53,345 bases of DNA from Clostridium sp. CAG:510 (GTDB taxonomy: Bacteria; Bacillota; Clostridia; Lachnospirales; Lachnospiraceae), in assembly GCA_000434615.1 (NCBI GenBank), contig FR880829.1, forward strand, positions 36,449 through 89,793, given 5' to 3'. Below are positions 7,848 to 15,277 of the stretch, in pieces (the first letter of the stretch is position 1; each line of letters begins with the position of its first letter). Made by a program: the position numbers and the translations under genes. Below the pieces are notes generated by a model, which saw nothing but the letters and a program-made list of their open reading frames with translations, made no database searches and was not told the DNA's origin.

Positions 7848-10052
7848 TTATCTCTCATTCAGATAAAGCTGCACCCGGTTCTGGAGATGCTCCGCTGCTT
7901 CCTTGGCGGAAATGCTTCCGTCAAAATAGGGGGTCAGTTCATCCAGAAGGATCCGGTAAACTGCATATATATGGGGATTGTCCGGTTTGGCATGGTCACG
8001 TATAAAATAAATCCAGTCTGTCATTTCATCCGTATAAGGTATCTGCGTGCCGTAAAAATCATTCTGATAGGACTCCCTCACTTCCTTGGTCACTTTCTTT
8101 TGGTAAGCATCCTTCCGTACCGGAAATTCTCCGAGAGTTACACTGCCGTAGCCATCCTTTATCATATCCCGGCTGCTGTACATGCCATACCGTTTCTGTT
8201 CCCTCTCGGATATGAGAAAACGCAGAAAAGTATCCACACCCCCCGGATTCTTCGTGGCTGCATTTTTATACACGGCGTTTGTGCTTACATAAATACCGTT
8301 CCCGTCTTTGCAGGGAAAACCTATCAGAGAAGCGTTGCCGCGGAAACTGCTGTAGATCGTTTTTATGGTAGAAATATCTGTCATAGAGCTGCTCATGGCA
8401 AATGCTTTTTTGTCCGTGTTGTCACGATCCGCATATTTTTCTGCGAACTCCAGCATCCTTAAAAATTCCTCACTGTCTAAATGGCTTTTTCCTTCCTCCC
8501 AGTCAATATAGGTGGTATCGTCGTTGTCATACAGGATATAATATACCAGCAGATCCACTCCGCCCATGTTTTCTTCTATGATATCCGCATCCGAGTTTTC
8601 CACCAGCTCCGTAAATTCCGGCAGGGTAATGGCGGTTCTGTCCCCCAAATCTTCCATGCGGTAGCTGCTTAAGAAAAAGCTGCATTCGTAAGGGATCCCA
8701 TATAAGGTGTCCCCTATTTTCTGGTCCTCCAGTACTCCGCTTCCAAACTGCTCCGGGTCATCCACCAGTTCGTCCACAGGCTTCAGATACCCTTTTTCCG
8801 CATAATCTTCCACATCCAGAAGCAGTCCGCTTGTAAACATGTCCGGTCCGTTCCCATTACTCAGTTCCAGATTGATGACCTGCTGGAAGTCTGCCCATTC
8901 CTGGCCTTCATCCGGTACCCGGCAGGTCACATAATATTCCCTGCTCTGTCTGTTAAACCGGGCTATCAGCTTCTGCAGCTGGACTGTGGGAGAGTAATCC
9001 GCCAGCACGATTTCTTTTTTTTCGGGAAGGGAATCTGCCTGATGCAGGGTAAGCAGCACCAGCTCCGAGTCCATATCTGTCAGAAGCTCCACATCTCCCT
9101 GCTCCGTACATTCCATGCCGTAAATTTCCGAAAGCAGGTAGTCATTCTGTACAAAGGCAAATACCTTCTGCAGGGTTCCGTCCGTATATTTCCACATATT
9201 CTGGGTATCGGCAAAATAAAGGCTTCCGTCTTCTGCCATGGCTGCCCGGTATTCCGTCCCGATGCCTTCTATATTCTCCGCCACGGTCTTCCCGTCCGTC
9301 ACCCTCTTCACAACCGGATTTTTTCTGGCATCCAGGCCGTACCAGCAGACATCCTCTCCTTCTTTCCCCTGCAGGATTCCGTAAACCATCCCCGGCACCG
9401 CCACCTCGTCTGCCGGCTTCATGTTCGCATCATAACAGTACAGACGCAGGTTATCGTTATCCGCCAGATAAAATCTTCCTTCCCGGTCCGCATATTTATA
9501 GGATTCCGCCTGTATACACAGAGTTTCCTCTTTGTCGGTAAGTTCCCCCGCAATCCTCTGGATTTTCTCTCCGTTTATTTCAGCCAGATAGGATTTTTCC
9601 TCCCCGTACACCACCTGGTACATTCTTCCGTCAAGTCCTCCGAAGGGCGGGGTATGGGCTGCTATCCGGTACGACTCCCCTTCGTAAAAGACGGAATCTC
9701 CCTTCTCATCAAAGAGTCCCCAGTTTTTCTGCTGCCTGTCATAGACCTGCAGGTAACTATACAGTCCGCTATTGTCTGCATTCAACACCCAGGAAAAATA
9801 GGATACATAGTCTTTTGTCAGAAAAGCCCGTTCCCTGTCACAGAATTCTCCTGCTTCAAGGGGCAGAAAATCCTCCGGCTCAAAGAAGCTTTCTTCTTCC
9901 ACCGAATAATAAATACCCAGATTCTCCGCGTCTGCTCCCTGTTGGGAATTACCGCTGCTTCCGTTTTCTTTCCCTCCGCAGCCCGCAAGCAGCAGACCCG
10001 TTGCCGTAAGCAGGGAAACCGTTACTTTAAGATTGCTTTTCATCCTTTTCAT
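7848..10052 (-). CDS. Solute-binding lipoprotein with N-terminal propeller-like region
   Basis: A complete 734-residue protein. The start at 10052 has GGAGAAC upstream. Its lipoprotein signal ends in LLLAGC (Cys25), followed by a Ser/Gly/Asn linker. Residues ~50-345 show repeats with Y-x-Y and GRxYxxD/GSLYFADTQN elements that suggest a beta-propeller. Residues ~350-734 resemble a family 1 extracellular solute-binding protein (LIARFNRQSREYYV, NGNGPDMFTSG, DTLYGIPYECS). It is almost double the usual SBP length of 400-450. A paralogue begins at 1431 on the same strand. No ABC permease or ATPase gene accompanies either copy, so they may serve a remote transporter or act as surface sensors. The function is not known. 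Confidence 0.88.
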   Translation of the reverse strand: MKRMKSNLKVTVSLLTATGLLLAGCGGKENGSSGNSQQGADAENLGIYYSVEEESFFEPEDFLPLEAGEFCDRERAFLTKDYVSYFSWVLNADNSGLYSYLQVYDRQQKNWGLFDEKGDSVFYEGESYRIAAHTPPFGGLDGRMYQVVYGEEKSYLAEINGEKIQRIAGELTDKEETLCIQAESYKYADREGRFYLADNDNLRLYCYDANMKPADEVAVPGMVYGILQGKEGEDVCWYGLDARKNPVVKRVTDGKTVAENIEGIGTEYRAAMAEDGSLYFADTQNMWKYTDGTLQKVFAFVQNDYLLSEIYGMECTEQGDVELLTDMDSELVLLTLHQADSLPEKKEIVLADYSPTVQLQKLIARFNRQSREYYVTCRVPDEGQEWADFQQVINLELSNGNGPDMFTSGLLLDVEDYAEKGYLKPVDELVDDPEQFGSGVLEDQKIGDTLYGIPYECSFFLSSYRMEDLGDRTAITLPEFTELVENSDADIIEENMGGVDLLVYYILYDNDDTTYIDWEEGKSHLDSEEFLRMLEFAEKYADRDNTDKKAFAMSSSMTDISTIKTIYSSFRGNASLIGFPCKDGNGIYVSTNAVYKNAATKNPGGVDTFLRFLISEREQKRYGMYSSRDMIKDGYGSVTLGEFPVRKDAYQKKVTKEVRESYQNDFYGTQIPYTDEMTDWIYFIRDHAKPDNPHIYAVYRILLDELTPYFDGSISAKEAAEHLQNRVQLYLNER

Positions 10053-10084
10053 TTTCGTTCTCCTATGATACGATTTTTTTGTGC

Positions 10085-10120
10085 AAACGGATTCGAAAAT
10101 GTTACATTTCGAATCCGTTT
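10085..10120. repeat. Perfect 14-bp inverted repeat
   Basis: Arms 10085-10098 and 10107-10120 are exact reverse complements around an 8-base loop. It lies between the stop of the small secreted-protein gene and the start of the lipoprotein gene, both on the minus strand. The T-run is short, so it may be a weak terminator of the agrD operon or an operator in front of the lipoprotein gene. Confidence 0.6.
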
Positions 10121-10144
10121 ATATCATTTATTGCATGTCTCTAA

Positions 10145-10456
10145 TTACTGCACACTGTGGGATACTTCTGATTGTGTATGAGAGTTAAGCACAATTCCGC
10201 AAATCTTACATTTTGTTTCATATTTATAATTGTATACCGTAATCGTACATGTTCTATACAGAATTACATTTCCGTTACTATCCTTAATCCACGGATGCTG
10301 GTGTGTTCCCGCATTGGATGCCGATATAACGGTTCTGTTAGTAGAACCTTGTACATGAGGCGGACAGACTGTCTCTGCATTAGCAGGAAGTGCCACCGCA
10401 AACATCATTGCTGCTGCCATAACAATAGGGGCTAATTTTTTGGTTACTTTTCTCAT
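10145..10456 (-). CDS. Small secreted Cys/His-rich protein coupled to agrD
   Basis: A 103-residue protein starting at the ATG at 10456, with AAGGAG upstream. Residues 1-28 are a standard signal peptide ending ALPANA-E. The mature part has Cys31-x2-His34, His52-x-His54, Cys70, Cys83-x2-Cys86, His93 and His100, a spacing that suggests a metal-binding or disulfide-linked exported domain. Its ATG overlaps the TGA of the AgrD-like gene (ATGA), so the two are translationally coupled. No recognised family. I recall similar small secreted proteins opening with CPPH in Lachnospiraceae, but cannot name one. Its role is unknown; the coupling suggests it is made together with the signal peptide. Confidence 0.75.
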   Translation of the reverse strand: MRKVTKKLAPIVMAAAMMFAVALPANAETVCPPHVQGSTNRTVISASNAGTHQHPWIKDSNGNVILYRTCTITVYNYKYETKCKICGIVLNSHTQSEVSHSVQ

Positions 10457-10617
10457 AGTGTGTTCTCCTTTTTCATCTGGTTTTCTTGTTTCTGTAATTC
10501 GTCCTTTAAGCACTGTGGCATTGCAACTTCTCCCCACAGCAGCGAGCATGCACTGTCCTTTGCAATTAAATGTGCCATGCTTTCTAACATATTAGAGATT
10601 GTTTCACATGCGTCCAT
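10453..10617 (-). CDS. AgrD-like cyclic lactone autoinducer precursor
   Basis: A 54-residue peptide starting at the ATG at 10617, with GAAGGAGGG five bases upstream (the in-frame ATGs further up lack a site). An amphipathic N-terminal helix (ISNMLESMAHLIAK) leads to SACSLLWGEVAMPQCLKDE. That matches AgrD layout: Cys24, four residues that would close a thiolactone ring (C-SLLW or one residue longer), then the acidic/Pro recognition tail (GEVAMPxxL), compared with DEVEVPKEL in staphylococcal AgrD. The C-terminus is charged. AgrB would normally cleave it, but only remnants of agrB are in the window. Its stop overlaps the start of the next gene. The AgrD call rests on pattern and context, not on a search. 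Confidence 0.72.
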   Translation of the reverse strand: MDACETISNMLESMAHLIAKDSACSLLWGEVAMPQCLKDELQKQENQMKKENTL

Positions 10618-10713
10618 AATACCCTCCTTCATTCTTTTGTACAGCAATACAGGCCCGTTAAATTGCTTATTTTTTTTATAAACTAATTTCATATCTCAGG
10701 CAATACACCCTTA

Positions 10714-10827
10714 TCAAAACAACACAAACAGCATATATAACGACATGAACAACATTTTCTTCTTCCAAAACATTTCCACATAAAAAACACATACTGAAAA
10801 TAATATTCCATATAATGTAGGATTAAA
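10714..10827 (-). pseudogene. Possible agrB C-terminal remnant
   Basis: Immediately upstream of the AgrD-like gene a hydrophobic frame (LYGILFSVCVFYVEMFWKKK and a further helix) ends at 10714. Its position, just before agrD on the same strand, is where the last helices of AgrB would lie. At its upstream end the frame runs straight into the antisense of the agrC fragment at 10816-10856, so the rest of the gene is deleted. The sequence alone is too short and generic to prove the family. Confidence 0.35.
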
Positions 10828-10856
10828 CATTTTGTTAAAGTCTGTCACCAGAAAAA
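10816..10856 (+). repeat. Fragment of an agrC-like kinase gene (G-box region)
   Basis: These 41 bases match 7699-7739 inside the intact kinase gene with only four mismatches, and the last 25 bases are identical. In the kinase frame they encode GLNILLKSVTRK, against GLNNLLKSVTRK in the intact gene, and then run into unrelated sequence. It is a relic of a second kinase gene in the same orientation. Confidence 0.85.
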
Positions 10857-10867
10857 TTTTGTTTATT

Positions 10868-10941
10868 GGCAGGAATTCTTGAATTTTAGACACCGGTAAT
10901 ACCGGCAAAGAAAGTTAGGAAAAAAGTATTTGCTTATGAAT
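10868..10941 (-). repeat. Orphan copy of the rpn leader repeat (copy A)
   Basis: A ~74-base block starting nine bases past the rpn stop that resembles 11558-11634. It contains a CCGGT-ATT-ACCGG hairpin on the minus strand. It is probably the leader of a second rpn gene whose coding part was lost. Confidence 0.75.
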
Positions 10942-10949
10942 GCATACTT

Positions 10950-11516
10950 TTATCGTTTGCATGTTTCCAGAATCGTTTTTACTTCTTCCAGATTCTTGTC
11001 TGTGGCTGCTGCTATTTGCTCCGCAGTGAAACCGTTTTTATGCATATTTTGAATAAGCCCTGTTTCTCCGATTGCAATACCATCTTCTTTGATTCCCTGG
11101 CTTAAGTTACACATTTCGCTCACATCCTCTCTCAGATTATCGTCTTCTGTTATATCGTATTCCTCTTTTAAAATCCCTATCTTATCTTTTCTGCCAAGCT
11201 CCTTTGAAAACAAGGTTCCCAGAAGCCTGTGAAGTTCATAGATTTCGTTATGCTCCGGCAGTGTTTTCCCGATTCCTATCATAATGATATGGAGCAAATC
11301 CAGGTTGCCGCCCCACTGTTTATTCCCGATGATATCCTCTTTGGTCAGGTGAATATGGCACAAACTGTTCTCCTCCATATTCATGCAGATCCAGATGGAA
11401 TACACACTCTTGATATCGTCATAATGGGATTTTACAAAGTCCCTTTCCTTCTGGGAAGAAACCTGACGGCTCGCATAAAAGATTTCCGGGGTTTCTTTCT
11501 TCTGTTGTCTTGTCAC
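10950..11516 (-). CDS. Rpn/PD-(D/E)XK transposase-like protein, N-terminally truncated
   Basis: A 188-residue product from a GTG at 11516 with a perfect TAAGGAGG site. The segment YASRQVSSQKERDFVKSHYD, DIKSVYSIWICMN, YELHRLLGTLFSKEL and DVSEMCNLSQGI is the middle and C-terminal part of the Rpn family (recombination-promoting nuclease/putative transposase) common in Clostridia, as I know it. Full-length members have ~130-150 further N-terminal residues carrying the PD-(D/E)XK nuclease core; these are missing, so the protein should lack nuclease activity. The C-terminus (GFTAEQIAAATDKNLEEVKTIL) is the usual small helical tail. It has its own promoter and an intact start, so it may still be expressed. 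Confidence 0.75.
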   Translation of the reverse strand: MTRQQKKETPEIFYASRQVSSQKERDFVKSHYDDIKSVYSIWICMNMEENSLCHIHLTKEDIIGNKQWGGNLDLLHIIMIGIGKTLPEHNEIYELHRLLGTLFSKELGRKDKIGILKEEYDITEDDNLREDVSEMCNLSQGIKEDGIAIGETGLIQNMHKNGFTAEQIAAATDKNLEEVKTILETCKR

Positions 11517-11557
11517 GTTTTCCTCCTTAGATTATTTTGTTGTTTCTTGGGTTCTAA

Positions 11558-11634
11558 GCAGGAATTCTTGAATTTTTAGACACCGGCGGTGCCGGCAAAG
11601 AAAGTTAGAAAAAAGAAGTATCTGCTTATGGACG
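11558..11634 (-). repeat. rpn leader repeat (copy B) with hairpin
   Basis: The 5' untranslated leader of the truncated rpn gene, just downstream of its promoter, roughly 85 per cent identical by eye to 10868-10941. On the minus strand it forms CCGGC-ACC-GCCGG; the last stem pair is U-A in copy A, so the stem is preserved by paired changes. Confidence 0.75.
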
Positions 11635-11635
11635 T

Positions 11636-11664
11636 ATTATACCGTATATTTATAAACCATGCAA
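11636..11664 (-). promoter_or_regulatory. Promoter of the truncated rpn gene
   Basis: On the minus strand TTGCAT (11659-11664), a 17-base spacer and a perfect TATAAT (11636-11641). The predicted transcript begins just before leader repeat copy B. Confidence 0.65.
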
Positions 11665-11698
11665 GGTTTATTTGTCCTGTTTTATATTTTCAAAGTAA

Positions 11699-11764
11699 AA
11701 GGACCGTATCGTAAGGTAACCCATCAAAGTCTGACTATGAGGGGCACCTCGCGATACGGTCCTT
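11699..11764 (-). terminator. Long stem-loop 3' of leuA (terminator-like, structured loop)
   Basis: Perfect 13-bp arms (11699-11711 and 11752-11764) enclose 40 bases that can fold further (GAGG-TGC-CCCTC and GGTTACC elements). On the minus strand the stem is followed by TTTTACTTT. It lies 27 bases past the leuA stop and is the most likely leuA terminator, although the loop is unusually long. The rest of 11523-11790 holds the rpn leader and promoter. Confidence 0.6.
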
Positions 11765-11790
11765 CTTATTTTCCGGCAAAACAGCGTTAT

Positions 11791-13794
11791 TTACTGTTTT
11801 CCGCTGCGGTACTGCATGGGAGTGCAGCCGTAGGTTTTCTTGAAGAGACGGTTAAAATGCTCTACATTTTCGTAACCTACTTCCGTTGCAATCGCCTCCA
11901 CGGTCTGGGTAGTTTCCTTTAATAGAAGGCGTGCCTTTCCGAAGCGGATATCCTTTACGGTATCCTGGAAGGTTTTACCGGATTTTTCCTTGATGTACTT
12001 GGAAAGATACGGTGTGGAGAGGCTGAACTTGTCAGCTAATTCGTCCAGTGTTACGGTCTGGTAATGCATCTGGATATAGTTGAGAATATCCACAATTCTT
12101 TCTTCCCTGCCGCTTACCGCATGCTTGCTCTCGGCAATCTGGTTGCTTGCGGTTACCAGTGCGGCAATGGAGCTCTTGATAATATCTTCGTCAATGCCGA
12201 CGCCCCAGTAGGTTCTGCCGTCGCAGACCAGTCCTACGAAGGCTGCTGCCTTGGAAGAAGAACCCTTGGAAATCGCATGTTCTTCGTAATAAGTAAGTTC
12301 GTAGTCAATTCCGAAGTAAACCTTGATGGCATTGCTTACCGCATCCAGACGGCCGTTACCAGAGGTTTCGATAACACGTTTCTCCTTGTTCTGCTCGATG
12401 GTAATTTCCGCATGGATACCGTCCGCCTGCTCGAACCGGCAGAGAGGAATATCAAAAACAGGCTTTCTGGTCACATAATTATCTTCAAACAACTGATAAA
12501 TCTCTGCGGGAGAAAGCTCCTTGTGGTTTTCATCGGAAGCATGTTTTACTAAGTAACGTACCTCGTCCTTCATCTTCTCGGGTAAGGAAATACCAAAGTT
12601 CTGCTTTAAGATAAAGGCAATGCCGCCCTTTCCGGACTGGCTGTTGATACGGATAACATCGGACTCGTATTCGCGGCCCAGATCCACCGGATCGATGGGC
12701 AGATACGGAACGGTCCACTTCTTGCCGCTCTTGCCCTCGTTTCTCCACGCCATACCCTTGGAAATCGCATCCTGATGGGAGCCGGAGAAAGCGGTAAATA
12801 CCAAATCGCCGGAATACGGAGATCTTTCCGGTACCTTCATGCCGGTAAGCATTTCGTAGGTTTCCCTTGTCTTCATGATATGGGAGAAATCCAGTCCCGG
12901 ATTGACGCCGTGGCAGACCATGTTAAGCGCTACGGTAACAATGTCCACATTACCGGTTCTTTCACCATTTCCGAACAGGGTACCTTCCACACGGTCGGCG
13001 CCGGCTAAAATACCGAATTCCGCGTCGCTGACACCGCAGCCTCTGTCGTTATGGGGATGTACGCTTAAGGAAACGGCATCCCTGTACTTTAAGTTCTTGT
13101 GAATATATTCTACCTGGCAGGCAAATACATGAGGCATTGCCACCTGTACGGTAGTAGGGATATTGATGATAACCTTGTGGTCCTTGGTCGGCTTCCATAC
13201 ATCCAGAACGGCGTTGCAGACCTCCACAGCATAATCAACCTCTGTCTGGGAGAAGCTTTCCGGGCTGTATTCAAAGGTAAAATTGCCATCGGTTTCATCG
13301 GCAAGGTCTTTCAAAAGCTTTGCACCGTCAATGGCAATCTGCTTGATTTCTTCTTTTCCCTTCCTGAATACCTGCTCTCTCTGTGCCACTGAGGTGGAAT
13401 TGTAAAGATGGATCACCGCATGGGGTGCACCCTGTACCGCCTCAAAGGTCTTACGGATGATATGCTCTCTTGCCTGTGTCAGTACCTGGATGGTAACGTC
13501 ATCCGGTATCATTTTTCTCTCGATCAGCTCTCTTACAAAGTTATATTCGGTTTCGGAAGCAGCGGGGAAGCCCACTTCAATTTCCTTAAATCCGATATCT
13601 ACAAGCATCTTAAAGAATTCCAGCTTTTCCTGTAAGCCCATGGGCTCAATCAGCGCCTGGTTGCCGTCTCGCAGATCCACGCTGCACCAGATTGGCGCTT
13701 TTTCAATGCTGTCCTTCTTTACCCAGTCGTAGGTTACGACAGGGGGCATAAAGTAAGATTTCTCATACTTTTCCTTAATGCTTTCTGTTGTCAT
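11791..13794 (-). CDS. leuA: 2-isopropylmalate synthase fused to a C-terminal AraC-type DNA-binding domain
   Basis: A 667-residue protein from the ATG at 13794 (GGAGGACAAAGAA upstream). Residues ~30-310 are the HMGL-like TIM barrel of type 2 IPMS, with the metal/substrate motif DLRDGNQ at 40-46, GFPAAS and SVHPHNDRGCG; the linker follows. Residues ~430-550 are the LeuA allosteric domain that binds leucine (ETSGNGRLDAVSNAI). The enzyme joins acetyl-CoA and 2-oxoisovalerate at the first committed step of leucine synthesis. Normal members end near residue 560. Here residues 561-667 form a complete AraC/XylS domain with two helix-turn-helix units (LDELADKFSLSTPYLSKYIK; VEAIATEVGYENVEHFNRLF). The join is in one open frame with no stop. 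A leucine T-box precedes the gene. Enzyme role is firm; the regulatory role is inferred. Confidence 0.95.
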   Translation of the reverse strand: MTTESIKEKYEKSYFMPPVVTYDWVKKDSIEKAPIWCSVDLRDGNQALIEPMGLQEKLEFFKMLVDIGFKEIEVGFPAASETEYNFVRELIERKMIPDDVTIQVLTQAREHIIRKTFEAVQGAPHAVIHLYNSTSVAQREQVFRKGKEEIKQIAIDGAKLLKDLADETDGNFTFEYSPESFSQTEVDYAVEVCNAVLDVWKPTKDHKVIINIPTTVQVAMPHVFACQVEYIHKNLKYRDAVSLSVHPHNDRGCGVSDAEFGILAGADRVEGTLFGNGERTGNVDIVTVALNMVCHGVNPGLDFSHIMKTRETYEMLTGMKVPERSPYSGDLVFTAFSGSHQDAISKGMAWRNEGKSGKKWTVPYLPIDPVDLGREYESDVIRINSQSGKGGIAFILKQNFGISLPEKMKDEVRYLVKHASDENHKELSPAEIYQLFEDNYVTRKPVFDIPLCRFEQADGIHAEITIEQNKEKRVIETSGNGRLDAVSNAIKVYFGIDYELTYYEEHAISKGSSSKAAAFVGLVCDGRTYWGVGIDEDIIKSSIAALVTASNQIAESKHAVSGREERIVDILNYIQMHYQTVTLDELADKFSLSTPYLSKYIKEKSGKTFQDTVKDIRFGKARLLLKETTQTVEAIATEVGYENVEHFNRLFKKTYGCTPMQYRSGKQ

Positions 13795-13819
13795 TTCTTT
13801 GTCCTCCTTTTTTACAAAT

Positions 13820-14180
13820 AAAAAATCTCTGCGAAAATGCTTCTGCACTTTCGTAGAGACGTAAATTTACGCGGTACCACTCTACTTCATGGTTTTCCAT
13901 GCCCTCTTTGGCACATCCTAATGTCTGCCTGCCTCCTTATACGGTAGGCTCCCGTCCGGCCCTACACAAAAAATCATCTGCTGTCTTACTGACAGCGGCT
14001 TTCCGATTTTCCTTCAACCGGCAGCTCCGGGGCCAGTTCTCTGTCTGCTTCGACTGCCTCACACCAACCGGCAGCTCTCTGTATCCCACTCGCAGATACT
14101 CCTCCCTTTCAACGCCTTTGCTTTTAATTATTCATTTAATCTGTCCATTTGACCTATTTTATCCGTTCTTGTTGGAACTA
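13820..14180 (-). ncRNA. T-box leader riboswitch, leucine-specific
   Basis: On the minus strand the leader carries the T-box core AGAGTGGTACCGCG (13870-13884) followed by a strong terminator, TCTCT-hairpin-AGAGA with six T (13820-13859). The alternative antiterminator uses the T-box bases that pair with the tRNA acceptor end. Stem I has the distal GCTGCCGGTTGGTG motif, and a candidate specifier GAA-CTG places a leucine CUG codon at 14034-14036. Uncharged tRNA-Leu would therefore allow read-through into leuA. The specifier assignment is from reading only. Confidence 0.92.
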
Positions 14181-14186
14181 AGCACA

Positions 14187-14215
14187 ATAGTAGCACATCC
14201 GCCATCTATGTGCAA
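14187..14215 (-). promoter_or_regulatory. Promoter of the leuA T-box transcript
   Basis: TTGCAC (14210-14215), a 17-base spacer and TACTAT (14187-14192) on the minus strand, placing the transcript start at the beginning of the T-box. Confidence 0.6.
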
Positions 14216-14287
14216 GGGGTAATTTTAATCAAAGGTATTGATTTTATTTAATATGCTTGATTTTACACCACAAAATGATATTTCGCC

Positions 14288-15058
14288 TCATTCCATGGAA
14301 TACGCCCATAAATTTTTAATCTGCGGATACAGGGTTTGAAACGTCCATTCCTCTTCGCTTCGCAGCCTGCTGTTGGGGTCATGCACCAGAAAGCCTTCTT
14401 CATCATAACCGTAAATCACGATAAAATGTCCTTCCGTGGTGAAATCCCCCGGACGCATGGAGGCTATGATGGGATGTCCTTCGTCCAGCTGTGCCTTCAT
14501 GGTATTTTCATCCAGCGGCGTTTCCGTCCCCTGCACGGAGTATTTGCTGCCCGCATCCGTAAGAAAACTCCACAGGGTTCCCTTTCCCTGCACATAATAG
14601 TTATGCCGCATGGCATAGTCTGCCAGCGCATCCGGTGTCGCCGTCTCGTCCCTTGTAAGGGAAAAAATCACCATGGACAGGCAGGTGGGTGCGCAGCCGC
14701 TGATTCCGATGCAACTGTCCCCGTAGGACGCATAGCCCCATCTTTCATCCCATTGTAAAAAAAGCGGACTGTCTTCTTTCTTTTCTTCTTCGTCAATTCC
14801 GCCTGTGACACTACCGTCAGAATTTTCATAACCGTCCACAAAATCCTGCATCTCCGGATTATTCTCCAAAAGCTCCTCCAGCCTTGTCTGTATGGCTTCC
14901 TTCGTTTCCTGCTGCACCGGCACGGCAAAAATTTCACTGTGCTTCATCTCCGGATAACATGCCATAAGTCCTGCTGCCGCACAGGCTCCCAAAATCACGA
15001 TGATGATTTTCTTCCATATTTTCTGAAACAGATTTCTCTTTTTGCAAACTACCCTCAT
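14288..15058 (-). CDS. Membrane-anchored C39-like cysteine peptidase
   Basis: A 256-residue protein; the ATG at 15058 is chosen because GGGAG lies seven bases upstream, whereas a GTG further up has no site. A basic N-terminus and one hydrophobic segment (~18-33) export it; it could be an uncleaved anchor or a signal. After a charged linker with acidic Ser/Asp/Glu stretches, the C39_2-type papain-like domain spans ~97-256. Its catalytic Cys122 is in SGCAPTCLSM, His211 in GHFIVIYGYD and Asp227/Asn229 in VHDPNS. It lacks a transporter partner, so it is not a bacteriocin-processing ABC protein; a role in cleaving surface peptides or cell wall is likely. The substrate is unknown. Confidence 0.82.
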   Translation of the reverse strand: MRVVCKKRNLFQKIWKKIIIVILGACAAAGLMACYPEMKHSEIFAVPVQQETKEAIQTRLEELLENNPEMQDFVDGYENSDGSVTGGIDEEEKKEDSPLFLQWDERWGYASYGDSCIGISGCAPTCLSMVIFSLTRDETATPDALADYAMRHNYYVQGKGTLWSFLTDAGSKYSVQGTETPLDENTMKAQLDEGHPIIASMRPGDFTTEGHFIVIYGYDEEGFLVHDPNSRLRSEEEWTFQTLYPQIKNLWAYSME

Positions 15059-15189
15059 GGTTTTTCTCCCATTCCGCACTGTGGTGGCATCCGCCTGCTA
15101 TCTCCCGTGCTTTTGTTCTGTAAACACAGTATAAACGGCAATTTTTCACATTCCCGGTAGTTTTCTTTAAGAATTCATTAAGAAGCGTT

Positions 15190-15218
15190 TGCGGTTTTCT
15201 GAATGTCACTATATAATG
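15190..15218 (+). promoter_or_regulatory. Promoter of the 5'-nucleotidase gene
   Basis: TTGCGG (15190-15195), a 17-base spacer and a perfect TATAAT (15213-15218), 60 bases before the start codon, in the gap between divergent genes. Confidence 0.6.
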
Positions 15219-15277
15219 ATGTCGGGGGCAAAATCCCCTCTTTGATGCAGATATCTTGCCATAAAAGGAGAACACAA

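Noticed and set aside
14288..15058. Bacteriocin-processing peptidase (C39 of ABC exporters)
   Set aside because: It has an export signal and no ABC transporter or double-glycine precursor nearby, so it fits the stand-alone C39_2 group.
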